From assembly GCA_001275005.1 (NCBI GenBank), contig JWZX01003044.1:1-41820 (forward strand): a stretch of DNA of 41,820 bases, given 5' to 3'. The notes under the pieces are model-generated. The model was not told the origin of the DNA. It did not search any database and saw nothing but the letters and a program-made list of their open reading frames with translations. A program made the translations under genes and the position numbers. Shown here one piece after another: positions 28,092-37,707 of the stretch (positions are counted from its first letter, which is position 1; every line of letters begins with the position of its first letter). This DNA is from Chrysochromulina tobinii. Lineage: Eukaryota; Haptophyta; Prymnesiales; Chrysochromulinaceae.

Positions 28092-29449
28092 GCACGACGA
28101 CACCAACGACCTCCTCAGCTACTGGGCTGAGGCAAAGCGCGCCAAGGACTTTGTCAAGTCCGACGCGCTGCGCGAACAGCTGCGTGCTCGCGGTGTCGAG
28201 CCTGAGCGCAGCGCGGCGGCCCCGAAGACAAGGTTGAAACTCGACGATCGATCCACAGTTGACGGGCCAGTGTTGGAATACATCACCGCTGCCGGCTACC
28301 AATCTGCACTGCCGCTCACGTATGTCAAAGCCTCCGATGTGCTGGCAGCGGCGAGAGCAGCGACCGGCATCACGGATGCCTGCGACAGCTTCATCCTCGC
28401 CTCACTGCTACGCCTGCTCGAGCAGGCCACTTCTTGCAAGGTGGTGCGGACCAAGGCATCGCATGCCAACCCGTGGACGGGCATCGCGGATGTGTATTGG
28501 GGCGTGACATGCTCGTCGCTCCCAGCCGCGCCGCTTGCGACGCCAGAGTGCTACGAGTGCAAGGACAACAAAGAGGAGAAGAAGGCTCAGCGAGCCGCGT
28601 GGCTGCGCGCGCGTGGCAAGCCGGAGCCAGACCCTCTGCGCAGCCGCATCGTCGGTAAGAATGCCGACGCGCACTATTCAATGTATACCAACGAGCTTCT
28701 CAGCTTGACGTGCGCGCCCAAGCTGCTTGAGCTCAAGCTGTTTCCATCTGCGAAGGAGCTCACGGAGAGTTTTTCATGCTTCGCCGCGGTGCGCGCTCAC
28801 CTGAGCAACGAGTTCCGGCCCGACGACCCGAGCGTGCTGCTCGTGTGCGTGGGCGATGGACTCACGCCGCGTACCGCGGGCCTCTTTTGCTTTCGGACCA
28901 AGTGGAAGTGCATCTCGGTCGACCCTCTGATGCGCGGGCCGCTCGGATTCCACAGTGACGAAACCCGCTGGTCGGAGCACATTGAGCGGCTCACAGCGCG
29001 TCGCGTACGGCTACAGGACGCGGCGCCAGTGCCGGCTGGCAAGTTTGTGGGCGAGCGCGTGCTGCTCGTGCTCCCGCATGCACACATAGGCCTAGACGAG
29101 TGCCTCCAGTGCGTGCGAGGGTCCGCCCAGCTCGGCGCGGTGCTGATAGCCATCTGATTGCCTCCCTGATGGCTACCTGATGGCCTCGCTCATCAGGTAC
29201 GTGCGATGGTCCGCCCAGCTCGGCGCGGTGGTGATGCCGTGCTGCAACTGGTACCTGGGCGCGAAAGGGTGCGGGCCACCGCTGCATGAGGACGATGATC
29301 TCGGCGTGATCTCGCCCCACCGGCAGGTCAGCATCTGGAGGTGGGCCCCGGGCGATGCACTGCCCCCTGCCGTCCCGCCACCCGATGCGGCGCCTCCGCC
29401 ACCCGATGTGGCGCCTCCGCCACCTCTGGACGAGACGCGGTTCACATGA
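28072..29449 (+). CDS. Putative Rossmann-fold (SAM-type) protein with CysRS-tail-like N-terminal helix (two exons)
   Basis: Exon 1 (28072-29108) starts MHDDTSMHDDTNDLLSYW. Residues about 14-45 (WAEAKRAKDFVKSDALREQL, then RARGVEPE) look like the C-terminal helix pair of cysteinyl-tRNA synthetases. A helical region follows, then a Rossmann-like core (VLLVCVGDGLTPRTAGLFCF, KWKCISVDP) with a glycine loop and an acidic residue at the end of strand 2, as in SAM-dependent methyltransferases. Exon 2 (29197-29449) gives YVRWSAQLGAVVMPCCNW and a Pro-rich tail (three PPPD/PPPL units). Skipping intron 29109-29196 replaces an early stop (LGAVLIAI) with LGAVVMPCCNW, which suits the last core strands and a PCC-type catalytic loop. 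The total is 429 residues. An ATG at 27991 would extend it. The substrate is unknown. Confidence 0.6.
29109..29196 (+). other. Intron with 39-bp duplicated junctions (88 bp, phase 2), introner-like
   Basis: Positions 29109-29147 (intron start) and 29197-29235 (exon 2 start) are 36/39 identical at a spacing equal to the intron length. Donor GTGCGTGCG and acceptor CTCATCAG|GTACGTGCG both sit at the edge of a copy. The rest of the intron is built of about 11-bp units (TGATAGCCATC, TGATTGCCTCCC, TGATGGCTACC, TGATGGCCTCGC) and ends TCATCAG. The 3' 14 nt match the WDR11 intron end at 13/14. Splicing restores the reading frame to 29449. Confidence 0.8.
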
Positions 29450-29926
29450 GGGTGATTCCATGTAGGAAACCCCTTGGCCCAGGTGGGAAGGAACGAGGAC
29501 GTTCCACAGGACCGCGGGGCGTTAAGGGGCGGATTGCCAACTTGCATCATTGGCGTTGCCGGATCCATCCGCGGATGGCGCGCTTGAAATCACGCCGCGG
29601 TTCGGGGTTCGCCCTGCGTGGCGGCGTGGCCGTGCACAGCGCGGATCGTGTTACGACGCCGATAGTCGGCGCGTGGCGCATGCGCTTCCGCAGTCGCGGA
29701 CCGTCGGCGCGTTCCCACCTGCGTTCGGGCCCGTTGTTTCCGGCGTTCGCTGGGTTTGAATCGCGTGCGGTCGCGGATCGTCTGACTAATCTAAAATACG
29801 TAATAGCGCGGCTAGATTGCTAGATAAATACCTATGACGCCTAAACATACCCGATCTATTGGGCGGGGTCAGCCCACAGCAGTGGGGCCATTGCCTGTTG
29901 AATTGCCTGTACCCATTTCAGAAAGT
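29450..29926. other. Convergent intergenic region, no gene seen
   Basis: This lies between the 3' ends of the Rossmann-type gene (+) and SNM1 (-). It is GC-rich up to about 29770 and then AT-richer. No supported feature is found. Confidence 0.4.
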
Positions 29927-31633
29927 TCAAGCGAGCAGCAGCGGCACGCCCGCATGCTTATCGCCTCGCCAGCCGCCATCGACCGTCGAGACGATCCGAC
30001 GTGGCCGAAGGGTTTGCACACAGTCGCGCAGCTCGTCAAAGGACGAGTGCTCCGAGTAGGCGACCTCGCAGATGGTGACGTCTTGGCTCAGCCGGACGGT
30101 GCGGCCCGCGGCGCCCGCGGAGGCGCCGCCGCGGCCGAAGCACCAGCCCGTCGGCCGGAAGGCGACGCAGCCTGTGAAGCGGCCGCCGCTCGCCCTGAGT
30201 AATGCCTTGAGTCGATCAGCCTTGAGGTGGCACATGGGCACAACTCTCCAGCGAGTCGAGGCGACATCGCTCGTGAGGACCGCCGCATACTCCGGCGCGA
30301 GCGCGCAGCACTCGAGCAGACGCTCCTTGGCACGTTCGACGCCGATGCGCACGCCGCACTGCTTGCCCACCTCGAGGAAGACACGCTCCTTGCCGATGGA
30401 GTAACTGCCAAAGAGAATCAGCGTGCGCGGCGCATCGAGCAGCAGCTTGCACCGGTCGACCACAGCTTGCACCACCGCCGCCTGCGTAGGGAACCTGTGC
30501 TTCGGGTCGCAGTAGGTCGTGTCCAGGTACAACATGTCGATCGGGCGGCGCAACGCACGCAGCGCTGGGTTGGCGAGCATGCTCGGAGTGTACCGAAAGT
30601 CACCAGTATGTAGCACGATACGCCCGCCGGACAGCTCGAAGAGAAGAAGCACCGCTCCCGGGCAATGGTTGGCGTCGATCGGCGTCACGCGCGCGCCGCA
30701 CACTTCAGACGGCACGTCCATTGGCAGCACGATCATCTGCGAGGGCGCCACCCCCAGCCGACGAACAACGAGGGCCGCGGTCACAGCTGAGGCGTAGATG
30801 GGCGCGCCCCACCGTTTGGTGATGCCCTTATAGTGATCGGCGTGGAAGTGGGTGAGGAAGTGCACGTCCGATGACTGCGCGCCCCACGCGAACCCGTCCA
30901 CAACGAAGGGCGTGCCCTCGATGCGCTTGAACGGAGGCACGATGCGGGCTCGGCCCCCGCCCCCGCCCCCGCCTTGCCAGCCAGCGCCACGCCCACGGCT
31001 CCCGCGGCCACGGCTACAGCCGGCCTCGGCACTGGCAGACGCCGCAACGGAGGCCTTGTTCGCGGAACCCGCAGCAGCCGCAGCCTGCATCAGGACCTGC
31101 AACGCGTCACGAGGAGGAGGTGGCGGTGGCGGAGGTGGAGGCTCGGTCCGACGGGCCCACATCGTGCGGGCGGACTGCATGAGCACTCGGAAACAGTCCT
31201 CATCAGAAGCAGCCACCATATGGCTCGCTGGGCCTGGAGTGGCAACTGCTCGTGATGGGAGCGTGTCTGCTTGCGTCTTTGGCACGACTGCGAGTGGCGT
31301 CTCTGGCATGACGGCGAGTGGGATGGGAGCGGCAACTAAGTGAGCCGGTGGGGCTGAAGCCGAGCTTAATCGCTTTCCGCAAACCATGATGTGCCTGATG
31401 CGGCACACCTTGGTGTCCAGGCCGCTGAGATCTTCAAGGCAATGGGTACACATGAATTTTATGCGGTGCGCGTGCTCACTTGTGTCGTGTCGTGGCTCTG
31501 ACGTGTTGAGCGCCAACAACTTTGCTCGTTTAGGCGCGGGGCACCCTTCAGGAGTGGCTTGATGCTTTCTCGAGGGGTTTATTTGCGTTTGCAGATCGTC
31601 AGCGTCAGCAGCATCAGTAAGCCAACCGAGCAT
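29927..31633 (-). CDS. SNM1/DCLRE1-family DNA cross-link repair nuclease
   Basis: This is a metallo-beta-lactamase/beta-CASP 5' exonuclease that acts in interstrand cross-link and DNA-end repair in the nucleus. It has 568 residues from the ATG at 31633; the frame opens upstream only to TTG. Residues 62-85 (CTHC-x15-H-x3-C) resemble a UBZ4 ubiquitin-binding zinc finger, as in SNM1A. Pro- and Gly-rich linkers follow. The catalytic part then shows HFHADHY (residues about 262-268), DANHCPGAVLLLF, HTGDFRYT, YLDTTYC, a beta-CASP region (LILFGSYSIGKERVFLEV) and YSEHSSFDEL. These are the zinc-binding motifs of the SNM1 family in the correct order, so the enzyme should be active. The UBZ plus nuclease layout points to the SNM1A (DCLRE1A) subgroup. 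The linkers carry two VLMQ-x-A segments. Confidence 0.9.
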   Translation of the reverse strand: MLGWLTDAADADDLQTQINPSRKHQATPEGCPAPKRAKLLALNTSEPRHDTSEHAHRIKFMCTHCLEDLSGLDTKVCRIRHIMVCGKRLSSASAPPAHLVAAPIPLAVMPETPLAVVPKTQADTLPSRAVATPGPASHMVAASDEDCFRVLMQSARTMWARRTEPPPPPPPPPPRDALQVLMQAAAAAGSANKASVAASASAEAGCSRGRGSRGRGAGWQGGGGGGGRARIVPPFKRIEGTPFVVDGFAWGAQSSDVHFLTHFHADHYKGITKRWGAPIYASAVTAALVVRRLGVAPSQMIVLPMDVPSEVCGARVTPIDANHCPGAVLLLFELSGGRIVLHTGDFRYTPSMLANPALRALRRPIDMLYLDTTYCDPKHRFPTQAAVVQAVVDRCKLLLDAPRTLILFGSYSIGKERVFLEVGKQCGVRIGVERAKERLLECCALAPEYAAVLTSDVASTRWRVVPMCHLKADRLKALLRASGGRFTGCVAFRPTGWCFGRGGASAGAAGRTVRLSQDVTICEVAYSEHSSFDELRDCVQTLRPRRIVSTVDGGWRGDKHAGVPLLLA

Positions 31634-32113
31634 GGCAAAGTTCAATTTCTCAGAGAAGGTGCTTTGAGTATGAAGGATAATCCATCGAGTGTGAAGCTTT
31701 AAGCGGCCCGGCCCGGCGGCTTATCGAGTATGGCTGTGATAATAGGGGGTCCAGGGGTCCCCGAGCTAATGGTAACCGCATCCATATGTACGCCGGTCCG
31801 GTGTCTTGGGTGTCGAATTATAATTTATAAACATTGGCTGTGAAGTGTCTTAAGTGTCGACAGTCGAAGTTGAGAGGAAACACACATTGCGCTCGAGCGG
31901 CGTGCAGGCGCAATTGCATCCCTCATCAAGGGACGCCACCCAGGCCGCCCCCCGCTCTGTGGGGAAACGTACTGTACCGGTAAAAAGACACCGGTGGGGC
32001 GGGAGTCGGCCAAAGGGCGACGGCCTAGGCGCTGCACGCGGTTCAGGGCGCAGTCGGCTGCCGTGTTTGCGTTCACAATCTGCGGTCACGCCCAGAACTT
32101 AATCGCTTGGCAG
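31634..32113. other. Divergent region between SNM1 and the TPR-RING gene
   Basis: This holds the SNM1 promoter and probably the first exon of the TPR-RING gene, which I cannot fix. An AT-rich patch lies at about 31815-31832 (ATTATAATTTATAA). A donor-like ATG|GTAACC at about 31770 could pair with the acceptor at 32112-32113, but the upstream peptide is unconvincing. Confidence 0.35.
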
Positions 32114-35001
32114 GCACAGTCACCTCAGTTGACGAGGCTAAAGGCCGCCTTGGTGTGCGTCTCGATGGCCAGGGCGCCCCCATCTCTGTGTCATGTCAGC
32201 ACCTCAAGAGAGAGGACAGCCCACCGTGGGACAAGTGCCGCCATGGTGGGCCACTGCCCGACCCTGCGATGATGCAAGAGTTCTTTGCACTGTTTACAGC
32301 TGCCAACCAACTCACGGCGCCCTGCCTGGAACACGTTCAACTTCTCGAGCCACATATACGGCGCTACTCTCCACCGCCCATCCTCTTCGCATCGACGGGC
32401 ATCGATGCGTACATCGAAATGGACTACTCAAACTGCCGGGGCTTTGCTGTGTGCGCGATCGTGCTCCAAGGCGTACGCGAAGAAGGCCACCGGCGCTTCT
32501 TTGCCAGCGTCGCCGCGCGATTGGGAGGCGGGGTGAGCTCTCCAGTATTGGCGACAGTAGAAGCTCAGCTGGCCAGGTGCAAAACAGCCACGGGCCTCCT
32601 CGAGGTGCTCGATTCATTTGCGAAGTGCCCCAAGGCAGTAGCAGGAGGCAGGGAATGGAGCTGCTTGCAGATCGCCGCGCACAGAGGTGTCGGGCTGAGT
32701 CAGAGCCACATCGACCCGGCACCCAGTCCCGTGGATGCCATCTATGATCGAGGTGCACATCCGCCGCCGCAGAGGACAGCTTGTTCGGCCGCGGCGCTCG
32801 CCGGAGAGAACCTCGCCCGTCTAGCGTTGCAATCTCTCGAATCTGGTCACTCGAGCAGTACGAGCACGCGCGAGAAGGCCCTGACCATCCGTGCTGCTGC
32901 CGGCGCATTGCTGGGGTTGCGTTCGGATGCGACGCACAGCGGAGAGAGGCGCGCTGAAGTGCGCGAGCTCATGCTCAGGTATTACGAGGCTGCAGAAGTG
33001 GCGGGCGGCTTCTTCATTGACGGCGGAGGCATGCCGCGGCTCGAGGCGTCGGTTACGCGATGCCTGACTGTGGGCGGCCGGCAGCTGCGCGCAGACACGC
33101 CGCTTGGTGACGAGGCGCTCCTCGCGTTTGAGATCATCAAAGAGGTGCAGAGCACGGCGGTCGCGTCTGCACTGCTGCGTGGGGGCATCGCCGCGCGCCT
33201 ATGCCACTTCATGTCCACCGAACACGATTTGGTGCTCGACCATAATGCCCTGAGCGCCTTGTGCAGTATTCTCGGGGCGGCGGAGACGACGGAGTTCGTC
33301 TCGGCACTTGGGCATGCGGCGTTGGCGCCCGTGGTGAGGCTCGCGGCCATTCTCATGCATGACTTGCTCACGGAGGACGTGCTCGACTTTAGCATGCTCG
33401 ACGTGTTGCTCCGGGTTGCGACCCTCATTGCCGGAGGCTCCGCCGAGCTTGCGCACTTGGTCGCCTCTACGAGCGTGCGTGGCATTCCATACTGCATCCC
33501 CACCTCGCTCCTTCTCATCCTCGTCCAGCACGCGCATGAGCAGCGGGCAGGCCGCACCGACGGCCCAAAGGCGGGAGCTTGCTTGAATGGGCTGGCCCAT
33601 CTCCCACCGATCTCGATGGCCCTGACCGGGCTGTACACCATCTCCCTCCACTTTGACCTTCGTGTGGTCGCGCTGTCGAACAGTGGTTCGTTTGTGGACG
33701 CTCTGGGCGAGTACGCGAGCTTTCTGCATGGGTTCGTGCATCACCAAGCAGTCGATCCGATCGCGCAGGAGTGCCTCGCGCGGCTTCGTCAATTCACGGC
33801 TTCGAGCGCCCCCCCTATGAATCCGTGTCCACTGCCGGTGGAGACGGAGGTGGAGCAGACGCGCCGGCTGAGGCAGTACGCTCGATCGCTGCACGAGGTG
33901 CGTGGGCGTGTGCGCGAGCAGCGACATGAGCAGCGCACGCGCGGTGTTGGCCCCGCCGTCGAGCGCGCGGACGACGCTCGTCAGCGCGGTAACCGTCTCA
34001 TTGAATCGAGCCGTTGGCACGAGGCGGCGGATGCGTACAGCGAGGCGGTGGCGGCACTCACAGGTCTGTTCGAAGGTCTGGAAATGGATGCCCACGCGGC
34101 GTGGTCGCTCGTGCTTGCGCTCTCGAACCGCGCCGAGGCGTTTCTTAAAATGGGGCGGCACGAAGCGGTCTTAGACGACTGCACGAACGCTTGGGTGCTA
34201 CTGGAGCGGCACGAAGGAGGCTTCGATGCAGCGAAGGCCGAGGCGATCGGCGTGAAGCTCGCACGGCGCGAGGCCGCAGCGGAGGCACAGCAGCGTGGTG
34301 CAGCACGTGCAGATGCGGCTCGACAGGCGGCGGCCGAACGCGGCCAGGCACGCACCGAGAGACGGCGCCGAGCTCGAGAGGCCCGAGTGCTGCGGCGGGC
34401 GCTCGAGACGGCGCCGATCTCGAGAGGTTCGAGCGCTGCGGCGGGCGCGCGGGACGGCGCCGAGGCAGAATCAGCGAGTGCGGAGGCTACTTCAGAGGCA
34501 CGCGCGGTTGGTGTGGGGACAACGTCAGAGGTGGAGGGGGCAGCAGACGAGCCCTACACGGTGTTGAGGGCCCTGCAGGCTGCTAAGACATCGTCGGAAC
34601 TGCGCACGGCACTCATTGCAGCCATGACGGCCGAGCGCGAGGCGCCCCTCGCCTCCGAGGCGTCCGAGATCGCCGAAGCCCTGCCGCGCGCCCGCCAACG
34701 GCTCAAGGAGCTCAAGCTTAAGGAGGATGCGGAGGCCAAGGCTGCTGCTGCTGAGGCTGCAGTGGTGGCGGCAGCTCCGGCGATGTCCGTGGCGGAACTT
34801 TCGGAGCCTGAATGCCGCATCTGCCTCGAGGGACGCGACGAAGGGGCTCTCGAGGACGTCTGCGGCCATGGGCACCTGTTGCACTTGGGCTGTGCTGCGG
34901 TGTGGCGAGAGAGGTGTCTCAAGCAGCAGCGAGAAGCGATGGAGCGTGGAGTCGCCGATCATCTGGGCCCGCACTGCCCAACATGTAGGCGAAGCATCTG
35001 A
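32114..35001 (+). CDS. TPR and RING-H2 protein, probable E3 ubiquitin ligase (5' end unresolved)
   Basis: The frame is open without an ATG until 32269. The segment before it (TVTSVDEAKGRLGVRLDG, later VSCQHLKRE) looks like a conserved beta-barrel opening of protist signalling proteins, so an upstream exon spliced at CTTGGCAG|GC (32113/32114) is likely. The middle 500 residues are helical and armadillo-like. A TPR pair lies at about residues 618-710 (GNRLIESSRWHEAADAYSEA, LSNRAEAFLKMGRHEAVLDD). A long charged helix (about 710-900) leads to a C-terminal RING: CRIC, CGH, HLGC, then CPTC. The C3-x-H and H-x2-C pattern is RING-H2-like, but the gap before the last Cys pair is unusually long. The product would be a cytosolic E3 ligase. 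A 46-bp tandem duplication (34361-34464) lies in the charged linker. Confidence 0.72.
34361..34464. repeat. 46-bp tandem duplication within the TPR-RING coding region
   Basis: The units 34361-34406 and 34407-34452 are highly similar, with a partial third copy (GACGGCGCCGAG) at 34453-34464. The unit length is not a multiple of three, so the copies are read in different frames (RRRAREARVLRRALE, then SRGSSAAAGARDGAE). Confidence 0.8.
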
Positions 35002-35257
35002 AGTTCGATAGACTGAGTGGAACGGCCCTAGACCCCTAACGGGCTAGATTCTAGAAGGAAAAGGCCCGCCTTCCCGGCCTCGAGTTTCGTCCTGCGGAAT
35101 TGCGGAAGAATTTTCCTGGAAGCGGCTAGGAAATCGAGCGCACTTGCGTTCGCGGTCGCAGTCGCTGCCGTCGCTGCGCCGTCGTTGCCGGACGTTTCGA
35201 TTTACGACGAATTTTCTCAGCGCGACCTGTCGCGCGCACCTGATCATCGGAGCAGCC

Positions 35258-37707
35258 ATGGTGTTCACACTCCTTGTCGCCAGTCTCTTCTCAACCATCA
35301 CTGTCGACGATCTTCATTCTCATTATGCTGACATCTTCCGAACGGGTAATCGCAACGCCGCATCACATCTGTGGGCAAGTTGGATTCTGGCGCAAGCGCA
35401 TCAGCTTAGCAGCGCAGACCTGGAGAGGCTTTTTTCCGGATTCTGCCCTGTGAGCGGTTCACCCGTCAACCCATCCGAATACAATTCGTTCCACTACAAG
35501 CTCCGCAGCCTCGTTCCGGGCGCGGAGCATGCCTCTGGGATCATGCACCACTGCTGCGCCCCATGCGTCTGCGACACACACGATATGATCTGGGCTGATA
35601 CAAAAACGGTGTCTCTCGCGAGCGGGTCAGCCGCACTCACGTTCGCGGTAATCGGCGATCCATGCAAACACGCCTCCGCCCTCGAGCGCACCTTTACGGA
35701 CCCTTTCTCCGGCTCTGAGACGACTCTCGGCGCGACGGCGCCAGAGGTGCAATGCAACGCCAACGGCAAGCTCAAGGGCGCAACATACAGTGATCACTCG
35801 GCCGTCATAATTGGCCTCCTCGGCGCGGCACCGGCGCTGAACACGCCACGACCCTCCGAGCCCACACCCGGCCGTGTCACCACTGTGGGGAGTCAGAGCT
35901 TTCAGGACTCACGCGAGTATGCAGGCTTCTGCGCGTCGCGCGCCTCGCAAGGTTACAACTCAGGCATGGGCATGATCTTCCGGCAGGTTGCGCAAATTTC
36001 ACCGCTCGAGGCGCCGGGCATCGCCAGCACCATCGGCGGGAGCGCCACGAGCACGAAGATCAGCGAGAGCTCAAGGTACGGATCGCCGAAGAGAGATAGG
36101 AAGGGGACCGTTGGGGAGGAGGGGCTCTAATGGGGCGGCTGGCGGCCTGAAAGTGCACACGCGCGCGCAGGACGGAGCACGCAGCCTGCCGACGCCCGAC
36201 CCCCCTCTCGCACTGGTGTGGCAGGTGTCGCACATTGCTGCCTGGCGCGCGGATCGCAAAGATCGACGATCTCGTCAAGTCGGAGCCTGTGATGATCTTC
36301 GGCATGCGGCACTCGCGCTGCCTCGCGGCCGCGTCGGAGCGGCTCGAGGGCGCGGGCGCTTGCTTTCAGCTCGAGGGCTGGGACCGGCACGACGATCCCC
36401 TTTGGCTCTACATGCAATGTCTGCACCCGAACGAATTCGTCAATGGGATGATGATGCACTCGTATGTGTACATCGGCGGCCAGTACGTGGGTAACGGCTT
36501 CGCGCTCCTGGAGTCGGCAATGAGCTCAGCCGAGCTCACGACTAAGCTGACGGCCGCCTCAGTACGCCTCACCTGCGGGCGCGACTGCGACGCACTCGCG
36601 ACTCCGCAAGACCTCACGCAGCTCGCCGCCATGAAGCGTGAGCCACTCGCGCTGCTCGGATGGTCGGGCTGTCCGTGCACCAACATCGTGCGCTCGCGCT
36701 TTGAGTCCGTCGGCGCCTGCTATGTGCAGAAGGTGTGGGCGGACGACACCGCGCCGCTGTACAAGTACCTCCAGTGCGTGCATGGGCAGCACCATCACTC
36801 CTTCGTCTTCGTGGGCGGCAACTTCGTCGGTGACGGATTCGAATTCGAGGAGGGGCGGCTGCCCGAGCGTCCGTTTGGCCAGATGCTCGATCGTGCTGGT
36901 GCGCAGCGCATGTGCCAGCGCCGCGGCGACGAGAACCTGTTTCGGCAGCCCCTAAAGTCCTGCACGCAGTCCAACGACGGCTCGACCACCGGCTGGACAC
37001 GTACTGGCTCGTGCAATTGGGATCCGAGTGACTCGGGCTATCACGAGGTGTGTGTCGCGATGAGCGACGAGTTCCTCAAGCAGTCAGCGCGGCACGATGC
37101 GAACGACCTGTCGAGTGTAGTGCAAAGCGGTGGCCACTGGTGCATCTGCGCATGGGCATGGGCATCTGCTGTTCAGCGCGATCCCCAGGCCTACGAGGGC
37201 ATCACGCTTGAGTGTGAACGCACCAACCACAAGCTTCGCGACGTGTATGAGGAGCACATCTCGACAGGTGCCGACCTTCGATCGCCTTCGGGGGCATCGT
37301 ATAAGGCCAAGGCGGCCCTCGATGCAGTCGACCGCCTATGCCCACCACGGAACGCGAGCACTTCCGCTGCTGCCGTAGGTGACGGAAAACTAGGCGAGGG
37401 GACAGCCGCGCCCGTGGTGACACCCACGCGGCAGCACATGCCGGCCCTCATTTTCTTGGCGATGCTCGTAGTGGCCGTATGGATGGGCTTGGGGTCGGGG
37501 CGCGCCCACTGCTTTGTGGTTGAGCAAACCAATTCTCACGAGCGGCTCGCGAGCGAGCGAGGCGTCGAGGAAGACAAGCTCGGGTACTACGATTCGGGCG
37601 GCGAGAGTGGTGCCGAGTGCACACATGACTCGCGTGCCAAAGCCAAGTGCCGCGCGCAGATTCGTGCTGTGCCTGCGACCCCCGAGACCAAGGCGGTGGC
37701 GTTTTGA
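35258..37707 (+). CDS. Secretory/membrane protein with Cys-rich domain, two glutaredoxin-like domains and DUF2237 (two exons)
   Basis: The spliced protein has 766 residues. The ATG at 35258 begins a signal peptide (MVFTLLVASLFSTIT). Exon 1 (35258-36075) carries a domain with FCPVSGSPV, HHCCAPCVCDTHDMI (residues about 97-111) and FAVIGDPC. I know this only as a conserved pattern in algae and other protists. Exon 2 (36225-37707) has a first glutaredoxin-like domain (KIDDLVKSEPVMIFG, HSYVYIGGQYVGNGF) whose CxxC is reduced to HSRC. A second (LALLGWSGCPCTN, HSFVFVGGNFVGDGF) keeps CPC. A DUF2237 domain follows (GSCNWDPSDSGYHEVCVAMS, NDLSSVV, HWCICAWAWASAV), then a membrane segment at about 678-702 and a polar tail. 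Intron 36076-36224 (phase 2) joins the parts. A type I membrane protein with lumenal redox domains is inferred. The fusion of the two exons into one gene is likely, not proven. Confidence 0.72.
36076..36224 (+). other. Intron joining the two halves of the glutaredoxin-like/DUF2237 gene (149 bp, GTACGG...TGGCAG, phase 2)
   Basis: Splicing joins TCA AG to G TGT CGC and gives SESSRCRTLLPGARIAKIDDL. The upstream frame otherwise ends at 36130 after a featureless basic stretch, and the downstream frame has no ATG before its first domain. Another AG downstream would break the frame. Confidence 0.65.

Noticed and set aside
29740-29770. tRNA-like T-loop (GGTTTGAATC)
   Set aside because: There is no matching acceptor stem, D-arm or anticodon arm around it. 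I found no convincing tRNA gene in the window.
34381-34426. 46-bp GC-AG intron between the two tandem units in the TPR-RING gene
   Set aside because: Removing 46 bp would shift the downstream frame and lose the RING, while the unspliced frame joins TPR and RING correctly.
36076-36260. Junction direct repeat at the glutaredoxin-gene intron (CGGATCGC near both ends)
   Set aside because: Only 8 bp match, and the second copy is not at the acceptor used by the frame, so it does not have the geometry of the three junction-repeat introns.
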